This document shows positions 1-8,069 of a stretch of 64,000 nt of DNA, one piece after another. The stretch lies in assembly GCF_005049045.1 (NCBI RefSeq), contig NZ_SUPK01000003.1, positions 62,001 to 126,000 on the forward strand, given 5' to 3'. The first letter of the stretch is position 1. Every line of letters starts with the position of its first letter. The notes beneath the pieces are model-generated. The model was given only the letters and a program-made list of their open reading frames with translations, did not search any database and had not been told where the DNA came from. The DNA is from Cohnella pontilimi (GTDB lineage Bacteria; Bacillota; Bacilli; Paenibacillales; Paenibacillaceae). The translations under genes and the position numbers were made by a program.

Positions 1-2
1 AC

Positions 3-851
3 AGCTGGGCGGAGCCATACCGGCAGACGCGCATTCAGCAAGTGCTGGACAGCAAGCAGGTTCTTCAGATCGAAGATCTGCAGAAGCTCCAATTCGATCG
101 GCACAATTTATTGGCGGAGGAGTTTCTGCCGGGCCTGCTGTCAGCGGTTCAGAAAAAAGGCTCCCTTCGCCCGATCGACCAAGAGGCTTTCGATTTGTTG
201 AAAGATTGGAACAAGCAGGATGATCCGGAACAAGGCGGACCTTTGGTATTCGCGCTTTGGATTTCACAACTCGAGGAAGTGATCTTCAAGCCTGAAGTGA
301 CGGATGAAATGATGAAAATGTTCGAAGACAAAGCAATCGTCCGGGACGAGCTTCTACGCAAGTCACTAGCAGGTAAGAAAGAACCGTGGATCGATACCAA
401 AGGCGGAATCGAGGCAGTTGCCTTGCGCTCCTTCCAGTTGGCGGTTGATGAGGCGGCCGACCGTCAGGGCAAGAAGACGGCCAAGTGGCAATGGGGCAAG
501 TTCCATCGGGTCGATTTCGCTCACCCGCTCGGCGCGGTTAAGCCGCTGGACTTGTTTTTTAATGCCAAAGCGGTTCCCATGGGCGGAAGCCGAGCCACCG
601 TCGGCGCGGCCGGCTGGAACAATGAAACCGGAGAAGTCACGCACGGCGGCGCCTGGCGCACCGTCATCGATCTCGCGAATCCGAGAAAGTCGTTCAATGT
701 CGTCGGGCCGGGTCAGTCAGGACATTTGCTGAGCCGCTGGTATCACGACCAGGTCGACGAATGGACGACGGGAAAGTACCACGAAACCAGTATGGACCCA
801 GATGTTTACCGCAAGGACGGCTACCATTTACAGCTGTTACCGCGCGGCTGA
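3..851 (+). CDS. Penicillin acylase family protein, C-terminal part (cut by window start)
   Basis: The reading frame is open from the first bases, before the first internal ATG at 42, so the gene begins outside the window. The visible 282 residues look like the end of the beta subunit of a penicillin amidase/acylase-family Ntn hydrolase: an early E-P-Y-R-x-x-R-I segment, then W-G-K-F-H-R-V-D-F-A-H-P-L-G, and a closing G-P-G-Q-S-G-H-L-L-S-R-W-Y-H-D-Q segment, all typical of this family's C-terminal region. Such enzymes hydrolyse amide bonds of beta-lactam side chains or N-acyl compounds such as acyl-homoserine lactones; substrate cannot be told here. The catalytic N-terminal Ser of the beta chain lies outside the window. 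It converges on the next gene. Confidence 0.8.
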   Translation, partial: SWAEPYRQTRIQQVLDSKQVLQIEDLQKLQFDRHNLLAEEFLPGLLSAVQKKGSLRPIDQEAFDLLKDWNKQDDPEQGGPLVFALWISQLEEVIFKPEVTDEMMKMFEDKAIVRDELLRKSLAGKKEPWIDTKGGIEAVALRSFQLAVDEAADRQGKKTAKWQWGKFHRVDFAHPLGAVKPLDLFFNAKAVPMGGSRATVGAAGWNNETGEVTHGGAWRTVIDLANPRKSFNVVGPGQSGHLLSRWYHDQVDEWTTGKYHETSMDPDVYRKDGYHLQLLPRG

Positions 852-882
852 GTAACAAACCTTGCTCCTGGACTAGGTGACC

Positions 883-922
883 AACAAGCCGTCCGATTCC
901 CTTATGGCGTCGGCGGCTTGTT
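883..922. terminator. Possible shared terminator between convergent genes
   Basis: Inverted repeat AACAAGCCG (883-891) / CGGCTTGTT (914-922) lies between the convergent acylase gene and the GIY-YIG gene and overlaps the last codons of the latter. No clear T-run follows, so the call is weak. Confidence 0.35.
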
Positions 923-1270
923 ATAGCCTTTGTCCCCGTAGGGCTGAAGCTTTGCAAACCACGGCTTCAATATTTTCTTTAGCTCCCATCGCATATCTGT
1001 CACTTCATCGACTGCCTTCTGCTCCAATACTTCATAGACGAAAACATCGGCGCCCATGTCTTTCCAATCTTTCTGCAGTTCAGCGTTGACGAATCTGCCC
1101 ATATCCAGTTGGGCTTGGATACTCATCCATTTGTTTTTCAAATCGGGATAGCTTTTGATATAGATTTTGCCGTTTGCCTTGTTCGTGATTTGAATGACGC
1201 CCATATAAGTCTTCAACTGCTTGTAGGCTTCCAGCAACTCTTTGCGTCTGCTTCTATCCAGCTCCTTCAC
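902..1270 (-). CDS. GIY-YIG nuclease family protein (122 aa)
   Basis: A small protein with an N-terminal G-V-I-Q-I ... N-G-K-I-Y-I core at about residues 24-38, the spacing and context of a degenerate GIY-YIG strand pair, followed by a conserved-looking D-L-K-N-K-W segment and a C-terminal W-x-x-K-L-x-P-Y-G-D-K-G-Y-N. Firmicute proteins of this size and pattern are annotated as GIY-YIG nuclease family members; whether this short domain still cuts DNA is unknown, because the canonical GIY/YIG tyrosines are replaced. It sits 13 bp after the stop of the DUF6530-like gene on the same strand, so the two are probably co-transcribed. Confidence 0.65.
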   Translation of the reverse strand: MKELDRSRRKELLEAYKQLKTYMGVIQITNKANGKIYIKSYPDLKNKWMSIQAQLDMGRFVNAELQKDWKDMGADVFVYEVLEQKAVDEVTDMRWELKKILKPWFAKLQPYGDKGYNKPPTP

Positions 1271-1283
1271 TCCCTCTCTCGTA

Positions 1284-1763
1284 CTAATAACCCATATCCT
1301 TTAAAATTCTTGATAACGCGCGCAGCCGTTCCCCGATCAGCTCATCGTCATCACTCAGCGCCTGGCTGAACAGCTTGATGTCCTCCTTGATTTTGTCATT
1401 ATCCGTACATACGGCCACAGTCATGGCATCCCCCTGCAAACCAACCCGGTCGATGATCGGCTCTTGAGGATCATAAAGATCTTGATATTTGTAGGCTTCG
1501 CGAAAATGTGCCATTGTCCGGCAAATCAGAATGGACAAATCAAGTACACGATGAAGCGGAAGCTCCTCCGATTGCCGCGACCATTTTTCCCCTGTGTATC
1601 TCCATACTTTAGCCGAAATATCGACTTTTCCCCGATCATTCCACTGTGCTAATCCAAGGGAAAGACCTTTGGCATCCGAGCTGCCGGCATATCGGCCATC
1701 CACCTGTTCATAATTTTCTGACACCACAACCGGTTTATGTTTTAACGTTGTCGGTATTTTCAT
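1284..1763 (-). CDS. Conserved hypothetical protein, DUF6530-like (159 aa)
   Basis: A soluble protein without signal peptide or membrane segment. It opens M-K-I-P-T-T-L-K-H-K-P-V-V-V-S-E-N-Y and contains a conserved-looking G-L-S-L-G-L-A-Q-W-N-D-R-G-K block (about 33-46) and a C-terminal S-D-D-D-E-L-I-G-E-R-L-R segment. It resembles Paenibacillus/Bacillus proteins grouped as DUF6530, function unknown. A purine-rich AGAGAAGCG ribosome site precedes the ATG. It is the first gene of a likely two-gene unit with the GIY-YIG protein. Confidence 0.6.
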   Translation of the reverse strand: MKIPTTLKHKPVVVSENYEQVDGRYAGSSDAKGLSLGLAQWNDRGKVDISAKVWRYTGEKWSRQSEELPLHRVLDLSILICRTMAHFREAYKYQDLYDPQEPIIDRVGLQGDAMTVAVCTDNDKIKEDIKLFSQALSDDDELIGERLRALSRILKDMGY

Positions 1764-1783
1764 TTTTTCGCTTCTCTCCGTTT

Positions 1784-1812
1784 ACTAATTTACTAATTTA
1801 CTAAAATACTAA
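1784..1812. repeat. Short AT-rich tandem repeat (TTTACTAA units)
   Basis: Three to four near-identical TTTACTAA/AATACTAA units stand just upstream of the DUF6530-like gene. It may be a promoter spacer or slippage tract; nothing more can be said. Confidence 0.4.
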
Positions 1813-1884
1813 ATCATCATATCCTGTATCTCATCATTCGTCAATTTGTTGTTTGGTCTATCATGCTTAAAATAAAAAAAGCCG

Positions 1885-2397
1885 CTATCTTGCGGCTTCA
1901 TCCCGCTCATTCGAGCGGACATTATGGTATCGATGAAAAAAGGCGATCCAACACGATTGAACAATCAAGTAAATTGGAAACGAATAAGCTAGTTTATATC
2001 CGTGCAGATAGTGGAATACACCCGTACGGACAGCCAACCATTCCAATCCCACAGCTGTCAAAGACCAGATGAGTATATAAAGAGGAATATGGGAAGGTTT
2101 GGGCCGGATACGATCGTAGATATAAAAAAACAAGTAGCTCATAGGTCCATAAGACAAGTACGATAAAAAATCCATAAACTGAAACGCGGATTTATCGTTT
2201 ACATCGTAATAACTGACAGGTTCAACACTTAGGGAATGGTCAAAGAAAAAACCGCTGTAAACGCCGCACATAAAATAAACGATCGTGTTTTTTGTTGGAA
2301 ACCGCTTCGGCAAGAAGATGACCAAGGCCATTCCCACACATAAACCGCCAATAATAAACCATTCGTTCGTATTGAACCGGTTGTCGTAAACGATCAT
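1885..2397 (-). CDS. Integral membrane protein, third gene of a membrane operon
   Basis: A 170-residue protein with about five hydrophobic segments. I place the start at the ATG read from 2397, not the longer open frame, because this ATG overlaps the stop of the upstream gene in an ATGA arrangement, which fits translational coupling. The sequence M-I-V-Y-D-N-R-F-N-T-N-E-W precedes the first membrane helix, and the tail is basic and probably cytoplasmic. It resembles the small Bacillus/Paenibacillus membrane proteins found beside CBO0543-type genes; no function is known. Confidence 0.7.
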   Translation of the reverse strand: MIVYDNRFNTNEWFIIGGLCVGMALVIFLPKRFPTKNTIVYFMCGVYSGFFFDHSLSVEPVSYYDVNDKSAFQFMDFLSYLSYGPMSYLFFYIYDRIRPKPSHIPLYILIWSLTAVGLEWLAVRTGVFHYLHGYKLAYSFPIYLIVQSCWIAFFHRYHNVRSNERDEAAR

Positions 2398-2873
2398 GGC
2401 GCCTGCACTTCTTTCCGGTCCACACGGAGAATGAACCACGTCATGATTCTCGAAAACAAGATGTACCCGCTAAACATTACGACGGATTGTAACATGTTCC
2501 AATGTGGAGTTTTCATGATGCCGAGTCGTTCTTCTAACCCATGCATCGCAATTAACGAGAGCAGGATCACGAGAGCCATGGCCCATTTTAAATATTTCCA
2601 CGGATATAACAAAATATTGGACGAAATGATGAGAACCAGCGGAATCATAATTAAACGGTACACCAGATCCGCCATTGATTTCTCAACACTTCTGTTCACT
2701 TCGATCCAATGGAGATTTAAATGAACAACCGTAAAGATGCTGAGCTCAAAAATTGTATTTATAAAGTACAAAAACACCATATCCAATTCGGACATTTTCT
2801 TGGGAATAAGCGAAAAGATAATCATTACACACCATGTGATGAATACGAATATCGCCAGTGCCATTTTTCCCAC
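2394..2873 (-). CDS. Integral membrane protein, second gene of the operon
   Basis: 159 residues with about five predicted membrane segments, beginning with a signal-anchor-like stretch (M-G-K-M-A-L-A-I-F-V-F-I-T-W). It starts 6 bp after the upstream CBO0543-type gene and overlaps the next gene by 4 bp, so the three are one transcription unit. No catalytic motif is visible. The function is unknown; the three proteins may form one membrane complex, which is inference from the tight packing. Confidence 0.7.
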   Translation of the reverse strand: MGKMALAIFVFITWCVMIIFSLIPKKMSELDMVFLYFINTIFELSIFTVVHLNLHWIEVNRSVEKSMADLVYRLIMIPLVLIISSNILLYPWKYLKWAMALVILLSLIAMHGLEERLGIMKTPHWNMLQSVVMFSGYILFSRIMTWFILRVDRKEVQAP

Positions 2874-2879
2874 CCCAAG

Positions 2880-3368
2880 TTACCAGCTGTATCCTTTTCC
2901 ACTTTTTCTGTATACCCAAAGAAAATAGACCCTGGAAATCAAGAAAGTCAAAAACAAGGTGATCCACGACCAATACGAATTCCAATTCAGATAGTCGATC
3001 AATTTGGTATTACGTTCAATGATGACTTCTATAATCGTCATAACAGTAGGGAATCCGATAATCCAACCTGCTTTCATCCACCTGTTCCCTGCCGGAAACT
3101 TCAAATTATAAACGACACACAAAGCTGGATAGATGAAATATTCGAACGAAAAGCTTGTAGCGTCAGCTTTGATAAACTCGCGGACCGGGTACTGAATAAG
3201 CCCCAACTCCACAACAAGCAGTCCAACGCTCCAAGTGATCGTCTGTAAGAAGAAGAAGATCACCGATGCCTCGCGAAGTTTGTCCTTGCGAACCGTAAAT
3301 ATGAGCAACAGTGCAGAAATTAGGTTAACGGATATGAGAATTATACGGTCAAGTATCACTTCGGACAA
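2880..3368 (-). CDS. CBO0543-type membrane protein
   Basis: 162 residues with four to five hydrophobic helices. The block F-S-F-E-Y-F-I-Y-P-A-L-C near residue 74 and the C-terminal W-N-S-Y-W-S-W-I-T-L-F-L-T-F are the pattern I associate with the CBO0543 family of small Firmicute membrane proteins. It heads the minus-strand membrane operon and faces the amidohydrolase gene across a divergent intergenic region of about 167 bp. Function unknown. Confidence 0.7.
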   Translation of the reverse strand: MSEVILDRIILISVNLISALLLIFTVRKDKLREASVIFFFLQTITWSVGLLVVELGLIQYPVREFIKADATSFSFEYFIYPALCVVYNLKFPAGNRWMKAGWIIGFPTVMTIIEVIIERNTKLIDYLNWNSYWSWITLFLTFLISRVYFLWVYRKSGKGYSW

Positions 3369-3479
3369 TCAGTGGTTCCCCTTTTACAGGGACAACAGCC
3401 CCTGAAAATGTACCCTCCAACTTTTATAATGTTTGCCACTCGGACGTCGATTTATTCTGCCTGTAAGGGGCAGCCGATA

Positions 3480-3508
3480 TTGACCGATTATCCTAATGGA
3501 TTTAATAT
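3480..3508 (+). promoter_or_regulatory. Sigma-A-type promoter for the amidohydrolase/Rieske operon
   Basis: TTGACC (3480-3485), a 17-bp spacer, and TAATAT (3503-3508) lie 27 bp before the ATG at 3536. AGAAGGAG at 3521-3528 is the ribosome site. Confidence 0.65.
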
Positions 3509-3535
3509 GATTAAAACTCTAGAAGGAGAAAAGCC

Positions 3536-4663
3536 ATGGCAGCGAAGAATGAACAGCATGACATTATTGATTGCGATGTGCACCCCGTATTGACCGATTT
3601 CAATGAATTGATTCCCTACTTGGACGAATCGATCCAACAGTACATGAACATCGGCAAATTTTCTAAGGGAGCCTTGGACAAGCAAAACAGCGGTTCTTTT
3701 CGCTTCCCGGCATCTAATTACGCCAATCCGCTGCCCGTTCCTTTACGAGCGGATGCGTTTACGCCTGCAGGAGGTTTGCCGGGTTCGGATCCGCAATTCC
3801 TTGCCAAGGACTTGTTCGATCGGTTAGGCACGAAATACGGAATTCTGAATATCGGTCACGGTACGATGTCGGCTTTCCATAACGTAGAAGTAGCAGCGAA
3901 ATATACGTCCGCGGTCAATGACTGGCTCTATGAAAAATGGGTAAAAAGCGATACCCGTTACCGGATGACCATGGAGGTCACACCGCTTGATCCGGAACTC
4001 GCAGTCAAAGAAATCGAACGGATCGGCAAACGGCCGGAGATTGTCGGTATCAACATGCATTGCGTAAACATTCCTCTTGGAAAACGGCATTATTGGCCCA
4101 TATACGAAATTGCTGAAGCCTATAATCTTCCGATCATGCTGCATCCCGATACGGAAGGAACAGGAGAGTATGCGGCCCAATTTGGCGTGGGGCCAGCCTC
4201 CACTTACATGGAGTGGCACACGTCGCTGGGTCTAATTGGACAACGTAATGTGATTAGTCTGGTTTGCGACGGGGTTTTCGAACGCTTTCCGAACCTGAGA
4301 GTGAACTTCCTCGAATACGGGTTCTCCTGGGTCGCCGCTGTCATGTGGCGGATGGACAAGAACTGGAAGGCCCTGCGTCATGAAGTCCCTTGGGTGAAAA
4401 GGCTTCCCAGCGAATATATAAGAAGCAATATCCGATTCGGCACGCAGCCGATCGAGGAACCCAACCGTCCGAAAGATTTGGTCGAGCTGATTCAGATGAT
4501 CCAGGCAGAGGACTTGCTGCTCTTCTGCAGCGATTATCCGCATTGGGACGGAGACGAACTCGACCGTGCGTTTCTGCATTTCCCCGAAGATTTGAAACGG
4601 AAAATTTACTATGAAAATCCTCTTCGTTCATTCCGGTTTGGAGAGGCGGGAGAGCGATCATGA
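3536..4663 (+). CDS. Amidohydrolase family protein (metal-dependent, TIM barrel)
   Basis: 375 residues. Motifs fit the amidohydrolase_2 family: an N-terminal D-C-D-V-H-P (D14-x-H16, the D-x-H variant of the usual H-x-H metal site), a mid-protein M-L-H-P-D-T histidine, and a C-terminal C-S-D-Y-P-H-W-D carrying the late aspartate. Family members hydrolyse or decarboxylate aromatic and cyclic carboxylates; the substrate is not evident. The start is fixed by AGAAGGAG seven bases upstream. The stop overlaps the start of a Rieske protein by 4 bp, so the two products are translationally coupled and may act on the same aromatic-type compound. Confidence 0.8.
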   Translation: MAAKNEQHDIIDCDVHPVLTDFNELIPYLDESIQQYMNIGKFSKGALDKQNSGSFRFPASNYANPLPVPLRADAFTPAGGLPGSDPQFLAKDLFDRLGTKYGILNIGHGTMSAFHNVEVAAKYTSAVNDWLYEKWVKSDTRYRMTMEVTPLDPELAVKEIERIGKRPEIVGINMHCVNIPLGKRHYWPIYEIAEAYNLPIMLHPDTEGTGEYAAQFGVGPASTYMEWHTSLGLIGQRNVISLVCDGVFERFPNLRVNFLEYGFSWVAAVMWRMDKNWKALRHEVPWVKRLPSEYIRSNIRFGTQPIEEPNRPKDLVELIQMIQAEDLLLFCSDYPHWDGDELDRAFLHFPEDLKRKIYYENPLRSFRFGEAGERS

Positions 4664-5073
4664 GCTCCAAGATCAAACACCGGCTGGTCGTCAGCCCCTC
4701 TTCCGATCTTCAGGAAGGGCAGCGTCTGCTCATTGAAGTTAACGGTTCGGAAATCGGAATCATTCGTGCGGAAGGCAAATGTTACGCGTTTCGCAACGCC
4801 TGTCCCCATCAAGGAGTTCAGATGATTTACGGTTCAGTGACCGGCACGATGCTGCCGTCAGATCCCCATCAGTACGTATACGGTCAGCACAATGAAATCA
4901 TCCGCTGCCCGCTTCATGGTTGGGAGTTTAATTTGCAGACGGGAAAAGCCGTCTTTTCGCCCAGCGTCTCCATGATCAAGTATGACGTGCAAGAAGAAGA
5001 CGGCTCCATCGTGCTTTACCTCGATAAATCGCCGGAACGAGTCGTGAGAAAATCGTTTCACTGCGTTTTGTAA
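4660..5073 (+). CDS. Rieske [2Fe-2S] domain protein (137 aa)
   Basis: A stand-alone Rieske domain. The cluster ligands are C48-P-H50 in N-A-C-P-H-Q-G and C83-P-L-H86 in R-C-P-L-H-G-W-E-F. The length is that of a ferredoxin-type electron carrier rather than an oxygenase large subunit. An unusually long insert separates the two ligand pairs. It overlaps the amidohydrolase by 4 bp (ATGA). No oxygenase or reductase gene is adjacent, so its electron partners must lie elsewhere. A strong hairpin follows 16 bp after the stop. Confidence 0.85.
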   Translation: MSSKIKHRLVVSPSSDLQEGQRLLIEVNGSEIGIIRAEGKCYAFRNACPHQGVQMIYGSVTGTMLPSDPHQYVYGQHNEIIRCPLHGWEFNLQTGKAVFSPSVSMIKYDVQEEDGSIVLYLDKSPERVVRKSFHCVL

Positions 5074-5088
5074 ATGGTGTTCAAAAAG

Positions 5089-5132
5089 AAGGCATCCCCT
5101 GAAGCGGGGTAACCAGCTTCAGGGGATGCCTT
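5089..5132. terminator. Strong bidirectional hairpin terminator
   Basis: A perfect 17-bp inverted repeat, AAGGCATCCCCTGAAGC (5089-5105) and its complement (5116-5132), stands between the convergent Rieske gene and the injection-system operon, with A-rich sequence on the left side. It can end both transcripts. Confidence 0.85.
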
Positions 5133-5170
5133 CTATGCTTGCTGCGGCTATTCGTTCGTGTTTACAACTA

Positions 5171-6928
5171 CTACTGCTTAATGGGATGGTACAGCTTAAC
5201 TTCCGCCGTAAGACTGCCTTTCATGGAGGAAGTCACAACAAAAGCGAATTCCTGCCCGACCGGAGGTACCGGCAGATGAGGCCATTCCAGATCCGGCGCC
5301 GTTGCGGCAGGACCGGTGAAGAAAGCCTTCCGCTCCAATCCCGGCTGATGACTGGGGGAGATCCGCACGGCCGCGCCGTACTCTTCGGGCAACGGGACGA
5401 GTTCCAGGTCCATGACCCAGAATGATGCTTGACGATTGAAGTTCTGCTGCTCCCATGTACTTGAACGGGCCAAATTCCGAAAAAGCGATGCTCCCGTCTC
5501 TCCCGCTCTCGCAGGAACCCGTCCGGCCGCGCTTTCCCCCGCTCCCATGTGGCAGAGAAGCGTTCCTTCTGCTCGTCCTGCAGCGACGACGAACAACGAC
5601 TGCGTCATGAGCGCCCCGTCCAAGTAAGCCGGCGGATCGAACGCCGCTCGGAACCAGAAGACTCCTTCCTTCAGAATATAGGACGCCGAATCCGCGGGCA
5701 GCGCCGTTACCGCCCGGGCGATCAGCTCGTCGCTTGGGGCCAAGGGATTACCGACGGCCTTCGCGATCCGAAGCTCGATTTTCTCTTCGGTTGTCGGTAC
5801 CGAGGGCAAGCAAAGCCAAACGGCCGACACCTGCCGCAATTCCGTGATTTCCGGTCCTTCGGCAAGCAAGAAAGACTGGGCGACCTCCAGCTTTTCTCCC
5901 GTTCTGACGCAGAAGTCCCCCGGGGCATCTACCAAATTCCGACGTATGCCGCCAGCCAGTTTCCCCGACACCGCAAGCCGCACGTCTGCGATTTGTTTCT
6001 TGAACGGCCATGGGACGGGCACTCGTGCCGGATGAAAGGGGTTGAGAGGAATAGATATCGGTGCACTCGATTGATATCGGCCCCAGACGCCTTTGATTTC
6101 GATGTCCGCCAAGCCGTCGGTCATGGATGTTAATTTCAACTGGACGCGTACGAATCCGTCAGCCGATGGTTTCGCCCGCTGCCATGCGGCGTATATCTGG
6201 CCCGCCAAATCGCGTGAGACGACCGTTCCGTCTTCGGTCATTTCCGACGGAATGACCTGAACCGGGCTGTCGTCCACGATCGCGATCCCGATGCGGGCAG
6301 GCAAGCTTGGGGACCGGAGCAGCATCTTCATGCTGCCCGTCTTCGGTTTGGACACCCGGACGGAATCCGTTCGCCAGCCGACCTGCTTATAGCCGAAGTA
6401 GTCTTTCTTTTCGGACAGATTGGCGGGTACGTTGAGTTCCGAAGAATAATACCCGTTTTCTTTTTTCTCGAAAACCGCCGTTTGGCCTTTCTTCGCCGTT
6501 CGAATGGCCAATACATCGATAGGCGTCAAGGACGGCAGAAGAATCTCCGTTACCTGCTGGTCTCCTTTGTCGCTATCACCCGATCGAACGGAGCCCCAGT
6601 AAGATTCCGCCATGTTCCTTTCCAGTTTCCTGGCGGTTACCGCAACCGAGAAGGAGCTGAAATACAGGTCGCTCGAGCCTTGCAAGGTGAGAACGGACGG
6701 CAAATTCGCCTTTAAGGTCATGCCTTGGAATACGGTTTGCGGCGCGTCCAGGTTCAGATCGGCAGCCGTTACCCGACTGGGCGTATCATTCCATAGTTCT
6801 TCTTGATGCGCGAGGGAATACGCAATGGGGTCTGTAACTTGGAGGATGCCTTCGATGATCCCGTATTGCTGTTCGTTGTCCAGAACGGATTTATCCTTTT
6901 TAACGGAGGAAGCTTGATTGCCTGCCAT
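5171..6928 (-). CDS. Last gene of the contractile-injection operon: 585-aa distal protein, function unknown
   Basis: A large protein without signal peptide or membrane helix and with many short beta-prone segments. I do not recognise its family. GAGGTGA stands seven bases before the ATG. It begins 22 bp after the preceding operon gene and ends about 40 bp before the shared terminator, so it belongs to the injection operon. In tail-like operons the genes after tail protein I encode fibre, tip-ornament or target-binding parts, or occasionally a cargo; that is the likely role by position. Its G+C-rich codon use matches the rest of the operon. Confidence 0.6.
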   Translation of the reverse strand: MAGNQASSVKKDKSVLDNEQQYGIIEGILQVTDPIAYSLAHQEELWNDTPSRVTAADLNLDAPQTVFQGMTLKANLPSVLTLQGSSDLYFSSFSVAVTARKLERNMAESYWGSVRSGDSDKGDQQVTEILLPSLTPIDVLAIRTAKKGQTAVFEKKENGYYSSELNVPANLSEKKDYFGYKQVGWRTDSVRVSKPKTGSMKMLLRSPSLPARIGIAIVDDSPVQVIPSEMTEDGTVVSRDLAGQIYAAWQRAKPSADGFVRVQLKLTSMTDGLADIEIKGVWGRYQSSAPISIPLNPFHPARVPVPWPFKKQIADVRLAVSGKLAGGIRRNLVDAPGDFCVRTGEKLEVAQSFLLAEGPEITELRQVSAVWLCLPSVPTTEEKIELRIAKAVGNPLAPSDELIARAVTALPADSASYILKEGVFWFRAAFDPPAYLDGALMTQSLFVVAAGRAEGTLLCHMGAGESAAGRVPARAGETGASLFRNLARSSTWEQQNFNRQASFWVMDLELVPLPEEYGAAVRISPSHQPGLERKAFFTGPAATAPDLEWPHLPVPPVGQEFAFVVTSSMKGSLTAEVKLYHPIKQ

Positions 6929-6950
6929 CGGCCGTCACCTCGATCTTCGT

Positions 6951-8069
6951 TCATGCCGTCATAATCACTCCGAAAGGCACTGTCTCCCTTCGCTCCGGCT
7001 TCAGCAGCGCAGCGACCGGGAGGGCGAGCATCGCGATTCGCTCGGACAGGCTCTGGGAGCGCAACGCCTCGTTCAACAGGGCTTGCTCCGCCGCTTCGGG
7101 CGTTAGAAGCGCTTTGGCCGGCAAAGCGGAAAGCTCCGGATCCAACCGATAGGGCATCATGATCGATGCCGCCCTCCTCCGGAAAATCGCCATATCCGTT
7201 AATTGCACGAGTCTGATCCGCTCGGCTTCCCCGGCGGTGCGAAGCTTGGCGGCGATCTCGGCCATCCTTGCTGAGCCGAGCCGTTCCAGGTCGCCAAGCG
7301 CCAATAAGCCGTACTCGCCCAGTTCCGCGACTGCAGGGCCGGACAAGTCGGCAAAATAGTCCAGCGGGAGGGATTCCGCCAGAGCGTAGGTCGTCGTGTG
7401 GACCGGTACGTTGTCGGCGTCCAACTGATGCTCGATCTGCAATACGCGTCCACCGTTCAACGCAGCCGGGCTGAGCCGGAACGTGCAGACGGCCGCAAGC
7501 GGAATGTCCCACTGCCGCAGCCCTTGGCCGTTCGTCGGCTCGATCGCCGCTTCGCCCGGCTCTACCGAGATCCAGCTCAGCTGCGCTTTCCTGGTGCCCT
7601 GCGCCGCTGAAGTCCCGCCGGCCGGGCGGCGTCCCTGCGCATCGACCAACGCAGGCATCGCGCCGATATCCGGGGCCGGACCCGGTCGTTCGCGAAGCAG
7701 GGAGAGCAGGGTCATTGCCGCCAGATCCACCCGATGAAGGTGCGCTTCCGAAGGCGCGACTTCGCGGCCGGCGGCCGCGCCGAGCACGTTCTCCTCGCCG
7801 ACCACGCGAAGCTTCATCCGCACGTCCATCTGCAGCGAAGCCCCTTGCGTGACCGGCGCCGGCCCCAGATCCCGATTTTCCCGAAGCGGAGTCAGCCCCT
7901 CCGCGCGAAGGGCTAGTCCCACCTCGCCGGCGCCGAGCGCGGCTTCTCCCGGAAGATCCGCGGCGCCCGCGAAAGTCCGAACCGGCCCGTACAGCCCGCA
8001 CTGATCCTTCAACGAATCCAGCTGCCCCTTCATCCAGGCCAGCAAATGCTCCTCCATCGCCCGGATCAT
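6951..8069 (-). CDS. Injection-operon protein of unknown function (372 aa)
   Basis: It starts inside the stop of the fibre-like gene (ATGA overlap at 8066-8069), so the two are coupled. The N-terminal half is beta-rich; the C-terminal half is helical (a repeated pattern of A-x-x-L-R and E-A-L-R) and ends P-F-G-V-I-M-T-A. A second in-frame ATG lies four codons on. No motif identifies it. By position it could be a fibre chaperone, a sheath-end or terminator protein, or a baseplate ornament. A weak resemblance in layout to Pvc16/DUF4255-type cap proteins is not good enough to assert. Confidence 0.6.
   Translation of the reverse strand: MIRAMEEHLLAWMKGQLDSLKDQCGLYGPVRTFAGAADLPGEAALGAGEVGLALRAEGLTPLRENRDLGPAPVTQGASLQMDVRMKLRVVGEENVLGAAAGREVAPSEAHLHRVDLAAMTLLSLLRERPGPAPDIGAMPALVDAQGRRPAGGTSAAQGTRKAQLSWISVEPGEAAIEPTNGQGLRQWDIPLAAVCTFRLSPAALNGGRVLQIEHQLDADNVPVHTTTYALAESLPLDYFADLSGPAVAELGEYGLLALGDLERLGSARMAEIAAKLRTAGEAERIRLVQLTDMAIFRRRAASIMMPYRLDPELSALPAKALLTPEAAEQALLNEALRSQSLSERIAMLALPVAALLKPERRETVPFGVIMTA

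Noticed and set aside
2721-3248. 175-aa plus-strand frame across the membrane operon
   Set aside because: Antisense to two clear membrane protein genes; no ribosome site and no family pattern.
5549-6133. Long open frames on the plus strand across the injection operon (also 9564-10598, 11911-12918, 14699-16231, 18406-19593 and 19599-21083)
   Set aside because: They are antisense shadows caused by the high G+C content; they are Arg/Pro/Ser-rich, lack ribosome sites and run opposite to clear structural genes.
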